Translations under genes and position numbers: made by a program | Notes under the pieces: generated by a model | Database searches by the model: none | What the model was told of the DNA's origin: nothing | What the model saw: the letters and a program-made list of their open reading frames with translations, nothing else | Source of the DNA: Thiobacillus sp. | Lineage (GTDB): Bacteria; Pseudomonadota; Gammaproteobacteria; Burkholderiales; Thiobacillaceae | Length of the DNA stretch: 64,000 bases | Assembly: GCA_019459055.1 (NCBI GenBank) | Contig: JAIBEI010000033.1 | Location: 57,288-121,287 of the forward strand | Direction of reading: 5' to 3' | Shown: in pieces, positions 35,204 through 45,261 of the stretch | Numbering within the stretch: the stretch's first letter is position 1 | How the letters are laid out: each line of letters begins with the position of its first letter

Positions 35204-36499
35204 TCAGGTCGACATTTCGGTCAGGATGTTCTTCAACCAGCTTTCGGCATAGATCGCTTCGACCTCGGAGAGATCGGGAGAGACGCCAACCGAGCCCGGT
35301 ACCGCCTCGATGACATTCTTCTCCTTGTTCACCCGATAGACGCCGGTGACGCTAACGGCTTCCTTGGCTGACAGGTAGCTGTAACAGGTGTTGATACCGG
35401 ACATTTCGGTGATCTCTTTGCCGTTCATCAGTGCCACGATACTGCTGGCGCAGACCTTGCCTTCCGAGTTGGCCGAGTACCCAGACTTGGGCATGGCGCC
35501 GGCGATCGAGGAATCGCCGATGACATGGATGTCCTTGTGCAGGGTGGATTCGAACGTCATCGGATTGACCGGGCACCACTTCTTGTCGTCACCCACCAGA
35601 CCGGCGACGTGCGCAATATGACCGGCCTTCTGGGGCGGGATGAGGTTGATGACGGCGCCCCGGACTTCTTCGACGCCCTCGATCAGCACGGCCATATTCC
35701 GGGTATCCACTTCAGTGACCTTCTTGGCCGGACGGTAGTCGATGAGGCCATCGTAGTGCTTCTGCCAGCCCTTCATGAACAGGCCCTTCTTGGAAACGAT
35801 GTCCGGGTTGGCGTCCAGAATGATGACCTTGGAGCCTGGTTTGTGCTGCTTGAGGTACATGGCAATCATGCTGGCCCGCTCGTAGGGGCCGGGCGGACAG
35901 CGGAAGGGCGCCAGGGGAATGGAGATCACCACGTTGTCGCCCGGCTTCAAGGCTTCCAGTTGCTTGCGCAGCAGGATGGTCTGCGGTCCTGCCTTCCAGG
36001 CATGGGGCATGATTTCGGGCGTGGAGGCCATATCGTAGCCCTTGATCTCGTCGGTACGGAACTCAATGCCGGGAGAAACCACGAGGCGGTCGTACTTGAA
36101 GACGCCCTTGCTGGTCGTCACGCTGTGGCCCGCGGCGTCGATGCCGGTGACCTCGGCCTGGACCACCTTGATGCCGTGGTTGGCGGCCAGCTTGTCATAC
36201 TTGATGGTCAGCGGCGACAGGTCCTTCATCAGTCCGCCAAGATAGAGATTGGAGAACGGGCAGGACACGAAATGGTCGTTGCGTTCGATCAGCGTCACCT
36301 CGATGGACGGATCCATCATGCGAATGTACTTGGCGGCGATCGTGCCGCCGTAGCCGCCGCCGATCACCACCACCTTGCGTGTAGATGCGCTGGCAGGTCC
36401 ACGCTGTTGTGTGGCGCAACCGGCCAGCCCGGCGGTTGCGACGCCGGCACCGGCGCCGAGCAGCTTCAGGAAATTTCTGCGTTCCAGAGTCATGTTCAT
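35204..36499 (-). CDS. fccB: Flavocytochrome c sulfide dehydrogenase, flavin-binding subunit
   Basis: RRNFLKLLGAGAGVATAGLAGC Tat-like signal; KVVVIGGGYGGTIAAKYIRMMDPSIEVTLIERN; next to dihaem cytochrome. Confidence 0.9.
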   Translation of the reverse strand: MNMTLERRNFLKLLGAGAGVATAGLAGCATQQRGPASASTRKVVVIGGGYGGTIAAKYIRMMDPSIEVTLIERNDHFVSCPFSNLYLGGLMKDLSPLTIKYDKLAANHGIKVVQAEVTGIDAAGHSVTTSKGVFKYDRLVVSPGIEFRTDEIKGYDMASTPEIMPHAWKAGPQTILLRKQLEALKPGDNVVISIPLAPFRCPPGPYERASMIAMYLKQHKPGSKVIILDANPDIVSKKGLFMKGWQKHYDGLIDYRPAKKVTEVDTRNMAVLIEGVEEVRGAVINLIPPQKAGHIAHVAGLVGDDKKWCPVNPMTFESTLHKDIHVIGDSSIAGAMPKSGYSANSEGKVCASSIVALMNGKEITEMSGINTCYSYLSAKEAVSVTGVYRVNKEKNVIEAVPGSVGVSPDLSEVEAIYAESWLKNILTEMST

Positions 36500-36509
36500 T
36501 CCTCCCTTG

Positions 36510-37088
36510 TTATTTAACGCTAGCGTAGAAGTGCAAGAGAGCGTCCAGGTCTTCCTTGGACATCGGATCGACCTTCTCTTTCATCTTTTCCGGCATCTTG
36601 CGATGACCCGTCAGATAATCTGCCATCTGCATCTGCAGATACGTCAGCCACTGGCTGGCCATGACGGGGGTGTCGTCCTTGCCTTCCTTGCCGTCATCGA
36701 TATGGCAACGGCTGCAGTTGGCTTCCTGCAGGCTGGCGCCCCTGGCGACCTTCGCCGGGTCAAGGGACTGGTTCGTGGCATGGAACTTCTGCTTGGAGAA
36801 AAACTCGCCCATGGCGGCGATCTCGGCATCACTGTAACCCTTCGCCAGACGGCCCATGACCGATGCCGGGCGTGCGCCGCTCTTGAATTTCGTCATGGCG
36901 TCGACGATGGCTTCCTTCGACTGACCGGCCAGGCTTGGCATGCTCGGGCCGGCGCTGCCGCCGTTGGTACCATGACAGCCGGCACAGCCATTGGACAGCA
37001 TCGCCGCAGTTGGCGGTGCCGCCTGCGCCATTGCAGATATAGCCAGGACGCCGGTGGTCAGCGCCCATCCTCTCCACTTCATCGTCAT
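36510..37088 (-). CDS. fccA: Dihaem cytochrome c, FccA-like
   Basis: Signal peptide; two CxxCH motifs (CAGCH, CSRCH); adjacent to fccB. Confidence 0.85.
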   Translation of the reverse strand: MTMKWRGWALTTGVLAISAMAQAAPPTAAMLSNGCAGCHGTNGGSAGPSMPSLAGQSKEAIVDAMTKFKSGARPASVMGRLAKGYSDAEIAAMGEFFSKQKFHATNQSLDPAKVARGASLQEANCSRCHIDDGKEGKDDTPVMASQWLTYLQMQMADYLTGHRKMPEKMKEKVDPMSKEDLDALLHFYASVK

Positions 37089-37164
37089 TTTTTGTCTCCT
37101 CAGGTTTGATGAAAGTACTGCTCGCCCACGCACAGCGTAGTCAAAAACCAAAACCACTTTGCCC

Positions 37165-38064
37165 CTATTGCTTTTGTACGTCAATGTAGCTCTTCACGCC
37201 CGGATTGGGTTTGTCCAGCCCGAACTGGTAGCCCAGCGAAACAAAATGGAAGCGGGCGTCGGTGTAGTCCTCGTGAATCGCGAAGCCGAAGTTATATACC
37301 TTGTCGGCAGCAATGGCATGGTCGCCCTTGCCGCCGCCGGCCAAAGTGCGCTCGAGGGTCACCACCCACTTGTTGCCCTCCTTCTTGCCCTCCGCCTTGA
37401 CGAGCGCCTTGCCGCCTTCCATGTAACGGGATTCGGCGACATAACCGTCAACCGGCGTCTTTTCGCCACTGCGGTACTGCATCAGGTCCATGAACTTGCC
37501 GGAGGCAAGATTGCCGTTTTTGATGTACTTGGTCTTCTTTTCGTCCTTGGCGTTTTTCATGGTGCGCAGATCGCTGTGGCAGGTTGCCCAGCAGCCATTT
37601 ATTTCGGTGCCTTCGACCGTGCCGCCGCCGTCGAACATCATGGTCAGCTTGACTTCATTCTTCTTGTCGAGCTTCTTCGTGCCAATCTTGGGGGGCACCC
37701 ACTCGAAGCGGAAATAGATCTTGTCCCCATCATGCGCGGCCTGGAACGTCACCGGGATGGATCCTACCTTGCCGGCCGGAGGCGTCGGTTCAAGCACGGT
37801 CTTGGAACTGCCGACCGGCTTGCCGGCAACGATGTTGTCGCCGATTTCGTTGGCATCGCCTTCGTGGCACTTCGCACACGTGCGTTTCTTGTTCACGATG
37901 TCCGGTACCGCCGAGTGGTCAGGCTTGTTCATCACCCATTCAAGCGAGGCCTGGCCCGGATAGAACAAAGTCATCTTGCGCTGGGGAACCTTGCTCCAGT
38001 CCGGCGCTGCGGACACACCACCGGCGACCAGTGCGCCGGTTAAAAACAATGCGATCTTTTTCAT
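37165..38064 (-). CDS. Ethylbenzene-dehydrogenase-related haem-binding protein
   Basis: Signal peptide; [14 protein letters not shown] and [14 protein letters not shown]; 299 aa. Confidence 0.75.
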   Translation of the reverse strand: MKKIALFLTGALVAGGVSAAPDWSKVPQRKMTLFYPGQASLEWVMNKPDHSAVPDIVNKKRTCAKCHEGDANEIGDNIVAGKPVGSSKTVLEPTPPAGKVGSIPVTFQAAHDGDKIYFRFEWVPPKIGTKKLDKKNEVKLTMMFDGGGTVEGTEINGCWATCHSDLRTMKNAKDEKKTKYIKNGNLASGKFMDLMQYRSGEKTPVDGYVAESRYMEGGKALVKAEGKKEGNKWVVTLERTLAGGGKGDHAIAADKVYNFGFAIHEDYTDARFHFVSLGYQFGLDKPNPGVKSYIDVQKQ

Positions 38065-38134
38065 CTCTACGCTCCTTCAAATAATCCGAAAATGTATCGG
38101 CGGGCGGCTGCCGCACGTATTGACAGCATAGTCT

Positions 38135-38770
38135 TTACTGCGCCGCCGGGGCTGCTTGTTCCTGCTCCAGCAGCTGATGCACCGCCTTGTGGGCGATCCC
38201 CTTGTGGCAGTCGATGCACGTCATGCCGTCCTCGATGGCGCCTTCGTGCTTGACCACGGAGCGGTCCTTCTGCTTTTCCGGATCCATGGTATTGAAGTCG
38301 TGACAGTTGCGACATTCCTTCGAGTCGCGCTTCGCCATCTGCGCCCAGACGCGCTTCGCCATCACCAGGCGATGCGCCTCGAACTTCTCCGGCGTGTCGA
38401 CCGTACCCTTGATGTGCCCGATGATGTCGCGCGCCGCGATGATCTTTTGCATCGACTTGAACAGGTAGTCAGTAGGGGTCTTGCTGCTGGCGACATGGCA
38501 ATCCGCGCATTGCACTGTCGTCCCGCTGCGGTTCTTGTAATGGACAGTTTTCTTCAGTTCTTCGAAAGGAATAGTCATTTCATGGCAGGACATGCAGAAA
38601 TCCGAACGATTCGTATATTCCATGCCCATGTTGAGGGCGCCCCAGATGATCACGCCGCCCAGAATTCCGGCCACGACAGCGCCGGCCACGGTCATGCGCA
38701 AGCTCAGGCATTTCCTGAAACCCTTGCCTTCGGTTTTTTGAGCTTCTTTTTGAGCTTCGTCTGCCATCAT
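38135..38770 (-). CDS. NapC/NirT-family tetrahaem cytochrome c
   Basis: N-terminal TM; CMSCH, CADCH, CRNCH, CIDCH; 211 aa. Confidence 0.92.
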   Translation of the reverse strand: MMADEAQKEAQKTEGKGFRKCLSLRMTVAGAVVAGILGGVIIWGALNMGMEYTNRSDFCMSCHEMTIPFEELKKTVHYKNRSGTTVQCADCHVASSKTPTDYLFKSMQKIIAARDIIGHIKGTVDTPEKFEAHRLVMAKRVWAQMAKRDSKECRNCHDFNTMDPEKQKDRSVVKHEGAIEDGMTCIDCHKGIAHKAVHQLLEQEQAAPAAQ

Positions 38771-39007
38771 TCAATCCAAATGGTTCGTTGGCCGCAAGCG
38801 GCAAAACGTTTGATTCATTTCAAGTCAATGGATGCTTGCGAAACGCGCGCAGCATCCACCCATGCCGCCGACGTCTCACCGCATCCCAATGCGGCTTCCG
38901 TCTCAAAATTCCAGTATCAGCAAGAGGATAAAAGCATCCGCAAGACGATAAATGGTAATTCTAGGCCACATGAAATTGAAATAGTACTTTTGGAAGGGGT
39001 CTAAATT

Positions 39008-39070
39008 GCCGCGCAGCTGGTTGAACACCGTTTCAAGGCACCAAAAGCCGCTGCCGCCGGACAGGGTCGC
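39008..39070 (-). pseudogene. msrA 5' remnant
   Basis: Minus strand reads ATLSGGSGFWCLETVFNQLRG, close to the intact MsrA ATLAGGCFWCIETVFNRLRG at 34453-35001; no downstream MsrA sequence. Confidence 0.85.
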
Positions 39071-39197
39071 GCCGGTGGGCCATGCTCTGTGCGTAACGAA
39101 TGCCGGGGGCCATCGCGAGGCTCATAGAGCCGTGGCGATCCGAGGTCGTCGTTCCGGCTGATATTCCGGGTTGCTTCGGCTTCGTCGCAATGACGGT

Positions 39198-39806
39198 TCA
39201 GACGACGGGAACCGTTTCCTTGAACGACGCGCGCGTCGCCAGCTTGTCGGCGAGCCTGGCCAGATTGGGATGCGCGGTGCGCCAGTCGATTCCAGGGGCG
39301 CGCAGTTCCAGATAGCCGAGCGTGCAGCCACAGGCGACATCGGCGAGCGTCATGCTGTTGCCGAGGTACCACGGCTTTTCGCCCAGCGCTTCCGACAAGG
39401 CTACCAGCCCGCGGAACAGGGCTTTTTCCTGCAGCACCAGCCAGTCGCTGCTCTGCTGTTCGGGCGGACGTTTCCTTTCCAGGTAAACCGCCACCGTGGC
39501 ATCGGTGATGCCGTCGGCCAAGGCTTCGATGCCGCGCACGATCATGCGGCTTTTCGGTTCCGACGGGATCAGATGGGCCACAGGGCTGACGTGGTCGAGA
39601 TATTCGACGATGACGCGCGAATCGAACACGCTACTGCCGTCTTCCAGCACCAGCACCGGCACCTTGCCGAGCGGATTGAGGCCGGCAACGGGGCTGTCTG
39701 GCAACCAGGGATTTTCGACCTGGAGCTGGAACGGAATTTTCTTTTCCAGCAGCACCACGCGGGCTTTGCGGCCATAGGGGCTGGTGAGCGAGGTGACGAG
39801 TTTCAT
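39198..39806 (-). CDS. Glutathione S-transferase family protein
   Basis: MKLVTSLTSPYGRKARVVLLEKKIPFQLQVENPW...GKVPVLVLEDGSSVFDSRVIVEYLD. Confidence 0.92.
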   Translation of the reverse strand: MKLVTSLTSPYGRKARVVLLEKKIPFQLQVENPWLPDSPVAGLNPLGKVPVLVLEDGSSVFDSRVIVEYLDHVSPVAHLIPSEPKSRMIVRGIEALADGITDATVAVYLERKRPPEQQSSDWLVLQEKALFRGLVALSEALGEKPWYLGNSMTLADVACGCTLGYLELRAPGIDWRTAHPNLARLADKLATRASFKETVPVV

Positions 39807-39839
39807 GCGGAGTTCGATCCTGAGGTGCTTGATTAATTA

Positions 39840-40493
39840 TTAGACATGCTCGCGGGCGGCGCCATTATCGCCTGTTGCCAGCGCGGCTCCAACCCGTTCG
39901 CGCAGGGCCGGCAACACCTCCTGCTCGAACCAGGGATGGCGCTTGAACCATAGACGATTGCGCGGGCTGGGGTGCGGTAGCGGGAAATAGTCCGGGGCGA
40001 ATTCACGCCAGGCGGCCACCGTGTCGGCCACCGTGTCGGCCAGCGTGCGGCCACGGCGGCGGCCCAGGTAATGCGCCTGCGCATAGGCGCCGACCAGCAG
40101 GGTGAGCCGGATGTCGGGCATCGCCGCGCGCAGTTGCGGATGCCACAGCGGCGCGCATTCCGGACGCGGCGGCAGGTCGCTGCCCTTCACCGTTCCGGGA
40201 TAGCACAGGCCGGTGGGGACGATGGCGATGCGCGAGACGTCGTAGAACTGCTCGCGCGTCATGCCCAGCCAGTCACGCAGCCGGTCACCCGAGGGGTCGT
40301 TCCATGGAATGCCGGTTTCATGCACGCGCCGCCCCGGCGCCTGGCCTACGATCAGAAGGCGCGCAGTGGGCGAAACGCGCAGGACGGGACGCGGTGAATG
40401 CGGCAGGCTGGCGGCGCAGACGGTGCACGCCTGCACCCGTTCAACCAGCTCGGCAAAATCCTTGGGCTGACCGACTTCACCCGACTTCTTCAT
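39840..40493 (-). CDS. Uracil-DNA glycosylase family protein
   Basis: LLIVGQAPGRRVHETGIPWNDPSGDRLRDWLG; FPLPHPSPRNRLWFKRHPWFE. Confidence 0.88.
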   Translation of the reverse strand: MKKSGEVGQPKDFAELVERVQACTVCAASLPHSPRPVLRVSPTARLLIVGQAPGRRVHETGIPWNDPSGDRLRDWLGMTREQFYDVSRIAIVPTGLCYPGTVKGSDLPPRPECAPLWHPQLRAAMPDIRLTLLVGAYAQAHYLGRRRGRTLADTVADTVAAWREFAPDYFPLPHPSPRNRLWFKRHPWFEQEVLPALRERVGAALATGDNGAAREHV

Positions 40494-40511
40494 CGCCGTC
40501 AGGCGTACCGC

Positions 40512-41936
40512 TCAACCCGCGTGGTCGACGATGAACTGCTTGACCGCATTGACGTCGGCGTCCATGACATGCTTCTTCTGTGGCTGCGCTTCGAGGTCCG
40601 CAAGCTCGGCCGGACGCACCGGATCGATGCCGAGCGCTTCGCGGATCGCGTCCTCGAACTTGGCGGGCTGCGCGGTCTCCATGCAGACCAGCGGCACGCC
40701 GGGTTCGCGGTGCTCCAGCCCCACTTTCAGGCCGTCGGCGGTGTGCGGGTCAATCATGGTGCCGTACAGCTGGTACACAGTGCGGATGGTATCGATGCGG
40801 TTGGCGTGGTTGCTCGAACCCGAGACCATGCCGAATTCGGCGACACGCTTGAACAGACCATCCGCATTCAGATCGAAGCTGCCGCCGGACTCGACCGCGC
40901 TCCACAGGCTGCGGATTTTTGCAGCGTCGCGTCCAGTCAGGTCAAAGATGAAGCGCTCGAAGTTGGAGGCCTTGGATATGTCCATCGACGGGCTGGAAGT
41001 GTGTTTCGTCTCCGGCCGCGGGCGGTAGACGCCGGTCCTGAAGAACTCGTCGAGGACATCGTTTTCGTTGGTGGCGACGATCAGCTTCCTGATCGGCAGG
41101 CCCATCTGGCGCGCGATGTGGCCGGCGCAGACGTTGCCGAAGTTGCCCGACGGCACCGAGAACGACACCTGCTGATCGTTGCTCCGGGTCGCCGCGAAAT
41201 AGGCCTTGAAGTAATACACGCTCTGCGCCGCGACGCGTGCCCAGTTGATCGAGTTGACCGCGCCGATGTGATGCTTTGTCTTGAATTCGAGGTCGTTCGA
41301 CACCGCCTTGACGATGTCCTGGCACTGGTCGAACACGCCGCGAATGACGAGATTGTAAATATTGGCGTCGGTGAGCGCATACATCTGCGCCTGCTGGAAG
41401 CGCGTCATGCCGTGCTCGGGCGACAGCATGAAGACGCGGATGCCGCGCTTGCCGCGCATCGCGTATTCGGCGGCGGAGCCGGTGTCGCCCGAGGTGGCGC
41501 CAAGGATGTTCAATTCGCCGCCGGTCTTCGCCAGCACGTACTCGAACAGGTTGCCCAGGATCTGCATCGCCACGTCCTTAAACGCCAGCGTCGGGCCGTT
41601 CGACAGCGCCAGCACGTGCAGGCCGGGTTCCAGGGTTTTCAGCGGGGTGATGTCTTCGGCGTTCTCGCCCGGATTGGTGTAGCGATAGACGTCGGCGGTG
41701 TAGGTCTTGTCGATCAGGCGGCGCAGGTCGTCGTGCGGGATGTCGTCGATCAGGCGCGACAGCACGGCGAAGGCGAGTTCGCGGTAGCTCATGCCGCGCA
41801 TCGCTTCGAGTTCGGCGGCAGTCAAGCGCGGATAGGTCTCCGGCACATAGAGGCCGCCGTCGCTGGCCAGCCCGCCAAGCAGGATTTCGGAGAAGCGGAG
41901 TTGCGGCGCGAGGCCGCGGGTGCTGAGGTAATTCAT
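40512..41936 (-). CDS. thrC: Threonine synthase
   Basis: MNYLSTRG...LALSNGPTLAFKDVAMQILGNLFEY; GATSGDTGSAAEYAM. Confidence 0.97.
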   Translation of the reverse strand: MNYLSTRGLAPQLRFSEILLGGLASDGGLYVPETYPRLTAAELEAMRGMSYRELAFAVLSRLIDDIPHDDLRRLIDKTYTADVYRYTNPGENAEDITPLKTLEPGLHVLALSNGPTLAFKDVAMQILGNLFEYVLAKTGGELNILGATSGDTGSAAEYAMRGKRGIRVFMLSPEHGMTRFQQAQMYALTDANIYNLVIRGVFDQCQDIVKAVSNDLEFKTKHHIGAVNSINWARVAAQSVYYFKAYFAATRSNDQQVSFSVPSGNFGNVCAGHIARQMGLPIRKLIVATNENDVLDEFFRTGVYRPRPETKHTSSPSMDISKASNFERFIFDLTGRDAAKIRSLWSAVESGGSFDLNADGLFKRVAEFGMVSGSSNHANRIDTIRTVYQLYGTMIDPHTADGLKVGLEHREPGVPLVCMETAQPAKFEDAIREALGIDPVRPAELADLEAQPQKKHVMDADVNAVKQFIVDHAG

Positions 41937-41949
41937 TGCCTGACCTTTT

Positions 41950-43263
41950 TTACTTGGACGCCAACTCTTCGAGCCGGATGCGCATCACCTGCCCCGCCAC
42001 GGTATCCAGCGCCTCGATCCTGGCGATCGCCGCGTTGATGTTCTTCTCCACCGTGATATGGGTCAGCAGGATGATGGTGACCTGCTCTTCGCCTTCGGCA
42101 GGCTCCTTCTGCACCATGGCGTCGATCGAGATGTTGCCGTCGGCCAGGATGCGGGTGATGTCGGCCAGCACGCCGGGGCGGTCGAAGGCGCACAGGCGCA
42201 GGTAGTACGCGGTGCGCACCTCGTCCATCGGCAGAATCGGCGTGGCGGCCAGCTGGTCCGGCTGGAACGCCAGATGCGGCACGCGATGGTGCGGGTCTGC
42301 GGTGTGCAGGCGGGTGACGTCGACCAGGTCGGCGACCACCGCGGAGGCGGTCGGCTCGGCGCCGGCGCCGGCACCGTAATACAGCGTCGGGCCGACGGCG
42401 TCGCCCAGGACCAGCACCGCATTCATCGCGCCGTCAACGTTGGCGATCAGGCGGCGCTCGGGAATCAGCGTCGGGTGCACGCGCAGTTCGATGCCGTTTT
42501 CGGCGCGGCGCGCGATGCCCAAGAGCTTGATGCGGTAACCCAGTTCCTCGGCGTACTGTACGTCCTCGCGCGTCAGTTTCGAGATGCCCTCGGTGTAGGC
42601 GCGGTCGAACTGCATCGGGATGCCGAAGGCGATCGCCGACAGGATGGTGAGCTTGTGCGCGGCGTCGATGCCCTCAATGTCGAAGGTCGGGTCGGCCTCG
42701 GCATAGCCCAGGCGCTGCGCCTCCTTCAGCACATCGTCGAAGGCCGCGCCCTTGTCGCGCATTTCGGTGAGGATGAAGTTGCTTGTGCCGTTGATGATGC
42801 CGGCCAGCCACTCGATGCGGTTGGCGGTAAGGCCTTCGCGCAGCGCCTTGATGATGGGAATCCCGCCCGCCACCGCCGCCTCGAACGCGACCATCACGCC
42901 CTTGGCCTGCGCCGCCGCGAAAATTTCGTTGCCGTATTTGGCGACCAGATGCTTGTTGGCGGTAACCACGTGCTTGCCGCGGGCGATCGCCTGCATCACC
43001 AGTTCGCGCGCCGGCTCCAGGCCGCCGATCAGTTCGACCACGATATCGATCTCGGGGTCGTCGACGACGTCGAACGGATTGGTCGTCAGCGGCAGGTCGC
43101 CGGCCAGCGCACGGGCCTTTTCGAGATTGCGCACCGCCGCGCGCACCACGCGGATTTCGCGCCCGGCGCGGCGGGTGATCTCTTCGGCATTGCGGCGCAG
43201 CACGGTGAGCGTGCCGCCCCCGACAGTTCCCAGGCCCAGCAGGCCGACGTTGATGGGTTTCAT
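41950..43263 (-). CDS. hom: Homoserine dehydrogenase
   Basis: INVGLLGLGTVGGGTLTVL; C-terminal ACT domain; upstream of thrC. Confidence 0.97.
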   Translation of the reverse strand: MKPINVGLLGLGTVGGGTLTVLRRNAEEITRRAGREIRVVRAAVRNLEKARALAGDLPLTTNPFDVVDDPEIDIVVELIGGLEPARELVMQAIARGKHVVTANKHLVAKYGNEIFAAAQAKGVMVAFEAAVAGGIPIIKALREGLTANRIEWLAGIINGTSNFILTEMRDKGAAFDDVLKEAQRLGYAEADPTFDIEGIDAAHKLTILSAIAFGIPMQFDRAYTEGISKLTREDVQYAEELGYRIKLLGIARRAENGIELRVHPTLIPERRLIANVDGAMNAVLVLGDAVGPTLYYGAGAGAEPTASAVVADLVDVTRLHTADPHHRVPHLAFQPDQLAATPILPMDEVRTAYYLRLCAFDRPGVLADITRILADGNISIDAMVQKEPAEGEEQVTIILLTHITVEKNINAAIARIEALDTVAGQVMRIRLEELASK

Positions 43264-43289
43264 TTAAATAATCTCAGTCAAAAACTTTG

Positions 43290-43399
43290 ATCCGCGAAGG
43301 ACGCGAAGAGACGCGAAGTACATTCAAAACAAAAAAGGCATACCTTGGAAATCTGTCTTTTAGGGTTTTTCTTCGTGCTTCTTCGCGTCCTTCGCGGAT
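43290..43399. repeat. Inverted pair of ATCCGCGAAGGACGCGAAG elements between alaA and hom
   Basis: Arms 43290-43318 and 43371-43399, 26/29 complementary including a 20-bp perfect outer segment. Confidence 0.9.
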
Positions 43400-43411
43400 A
43401 AAAATAAAAAA

Positions 43412-44656
43412 TCAGCGATGCGCGCGCCGGCGGTCGAGGAACCGGCTCATGCGCGAAATCGCCTCGGTCAGTTCTTCCTCGTGTGGCAGGAACACCACCC
43501 GGATGTGATCGGGGTGCGGCCAGTTGAAGCCGCTGCCCTGCACCACCAGCACGCGCTCCTCTTCGAGCAGGTTGAGGATGAATTTCTGGTCGTCGTGGAT
43601 GTGATACAGCTTGGGGTCGAGCTTCGGGAACAGGTACATCGCCGCCTTCGGCTTCACGCACGTCACCCCTGGAATCAAGGTCAGCAACTCGTGCGCGAGG
43701 TCGCGCTGGCGCGTCAGCCGGCCACTCGGCGCGACCAGGTCGTTGATGCTCTGGTAGCCCCCCAGCGCGGTCTGGATCGCATACTGCCCCGGCACGTTGG
43801 AACACAGGCGCATCGACGCCAGCATGTTGAGCCCCTCCAGATAATCCTTGGCGTGGCGCTTGTCGCCCGACACGATCAGCCAGCCCGAACGGTAGCCGCA
43901 GGCACGGTAGTTTTTCGACAGGCCGTTGAGGGTGACAACCAGCACATCCTCGGCCAGCGAGGCGATCGAGGTGTGCACCACGCCGTCGAACAGCACCTTG
44001 TCGTAGATTTCGTCGGCGTACACGATCAGCTGGTGCTGGCGCGCGATCTCCAGGACTTCCAGCAGCAACTCGTTCGGGTACAGCGCGCCGGTCGGATTGT
44101 TCGGGTTGATGATGACGATGGCGCGCGTGTTCGGCGTGATCTTGGCACGGATGTCGTCCAGGTCGGGCAGCCAGCCGGCGCCCTCGTCGCACAGGTAATG
44201 GCGCGGTTTGCCGCCACCCAAGCTCACCGCCGCGGTCCACAGCGGATAGTCGGGTGCCGGTACCAGCACTTCGTCGCCGTTGTTCAGCAGCGCCTGCATC
44301 GCCATCACGATCAGTTCGGAGGCGCCGTTGCCGATGAAGATATCGTCGATCTGCACCCCGGGAATGCCCTTGCGCTGGGTCTCGTGCATGATCGCCTTGC
44401 GCGCCGAGAACAGCCCCTTCGAATCGCTGTACCCCGAAGCGTTCGGCAGGTTGAGGATCACGTCCTGCACGATTTCCTCCGGTGCCTCGAAGCCGAATGG
44501 CGCCGGGTTGCCGATGTTCAGCTTGATGATGCGATGGCCCTCTTCCTCCATCTGCCGCGCGCGCGCCATCACCGGCCCGCGGATGTCGTAGCAGACGTTG
44601 TCGAGCTTGGACGATTTACGGATGGTGCGTAAGCATGGCTTGTTGTCAGCCGTCAC
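43412..44656 (-). CDS. alaA: Alanine-type aminotransferase (AlaA-like, PLP class I/II)
   Basis: KSSKLDNVCYDIRGPV...LNIGNPAPFGFEAPEEI...SKNYRACGYRSGW; probable GTG start at 44656. Confidence 0.9.
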   Translation of the reverse strand: MTADNKPCLRTIRKSSKLDNVCYDIRGPVMARARQMEEEGHRIIKLNIGNPAPFGFEAPEEIVQDVILNLPNASGYSDSKGLFSARKAIMHETQRKGIPGVQIDDIFIGNGASELIVMAMQALLNNGDEVLVPAPDYPLWTAAVSLGGGKPRHYLCDEGAGWLPDLDDIRAKITPNTRAIVIINPNNPTGALYPNELLLEVLEIARQHQLIVYADEIYDKVLFDGVVHTSIASLAEDVLVVTLNGLSKNYRACGYRSGWLIVSGDKRHAKDYLEGLNMLASMRLCSNVPGQYAIQTALGGYQSINDLVAPSGRLTRQRDLAHELLTLIPGVTCVKPKAAMYLFPKLDPKLYHIHDDQKFILNLLEEERVLVVQGSGFNWPHPDHIRVVFLPHEEELTEAISRMSRFLDRRRAHR

Positions 44657-44801
44657 GGTGGGTTTCCTGGTCAACCTGCGCAAAATCAAGGCAAAACAAC
44701 GCCTTGGGAAACGCGCGATTTTACCGGAGCCGCCCTGCCCCGGCAAACGCCGTTGCAGTGGGCGACACCCGAAATTTCACTGGATCTGCTATGGTTTCAT
44801 C

Positions 44802-45206
44802 ATGAAACTGCACCTCAACTCCGACGTCAGCCAGTTGCTGTTCACCGGCTATGGCGACAATCACGTCCTCGTCAACGGTCAGCGTTTTGATAGCAGCCTG
44901 CTGCTGACCGCACGCGGCGTCGAGATCGCGCCGTGGGCCGGACAGGGTTTTGAGGCGCTGACTGCCGACCATTTTGAATGGGTAGCCTGTCACGAGCTGG
45001 ATATCCTGCTGCTGGGCACCGGCCCCCGGCAACGCTTTCCCCACCCTTCGCTCACGCGCACGCTGATGGATGCGCGCATCGGGCTGGAGGTGATGGACAT
45101 CGGCGCGCTGTGCCGAACCTACAATATTCTTGCGGCGGAGGGCCGGAGCGTGGGGGCGGCGGTGTTGATCGAGCCCAACACCCAGGGCGCAAGCCCCCAA
45201 GCCTGA
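44802..45206 (+). CDS. Mth938/DUF498 family protein
   Basis: 134 aa; ILLLGTGPRQRFPHPSL...GLEVMDIGALCRTYNILAAEGRSVGAAVL. Confidence 0.85.
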   Translation: MKLHLNSDVSQLLFTGYGDNHVLVNGQRFDSSLLLTARGVEIAPWAGQGFEALTADHFEWVACHELDILLLGTGPRQRFPHPSLTRTLMDARIGLEVMDIGALCRTYNILAAEGRSVGAAVLIEPNTQGASPQA

Positions 45207-45261
45207 TTCGGTGGCTTGCGCCCTGCACGGCTTCCTGTTCGATACGCCCGCGATTACGGCT

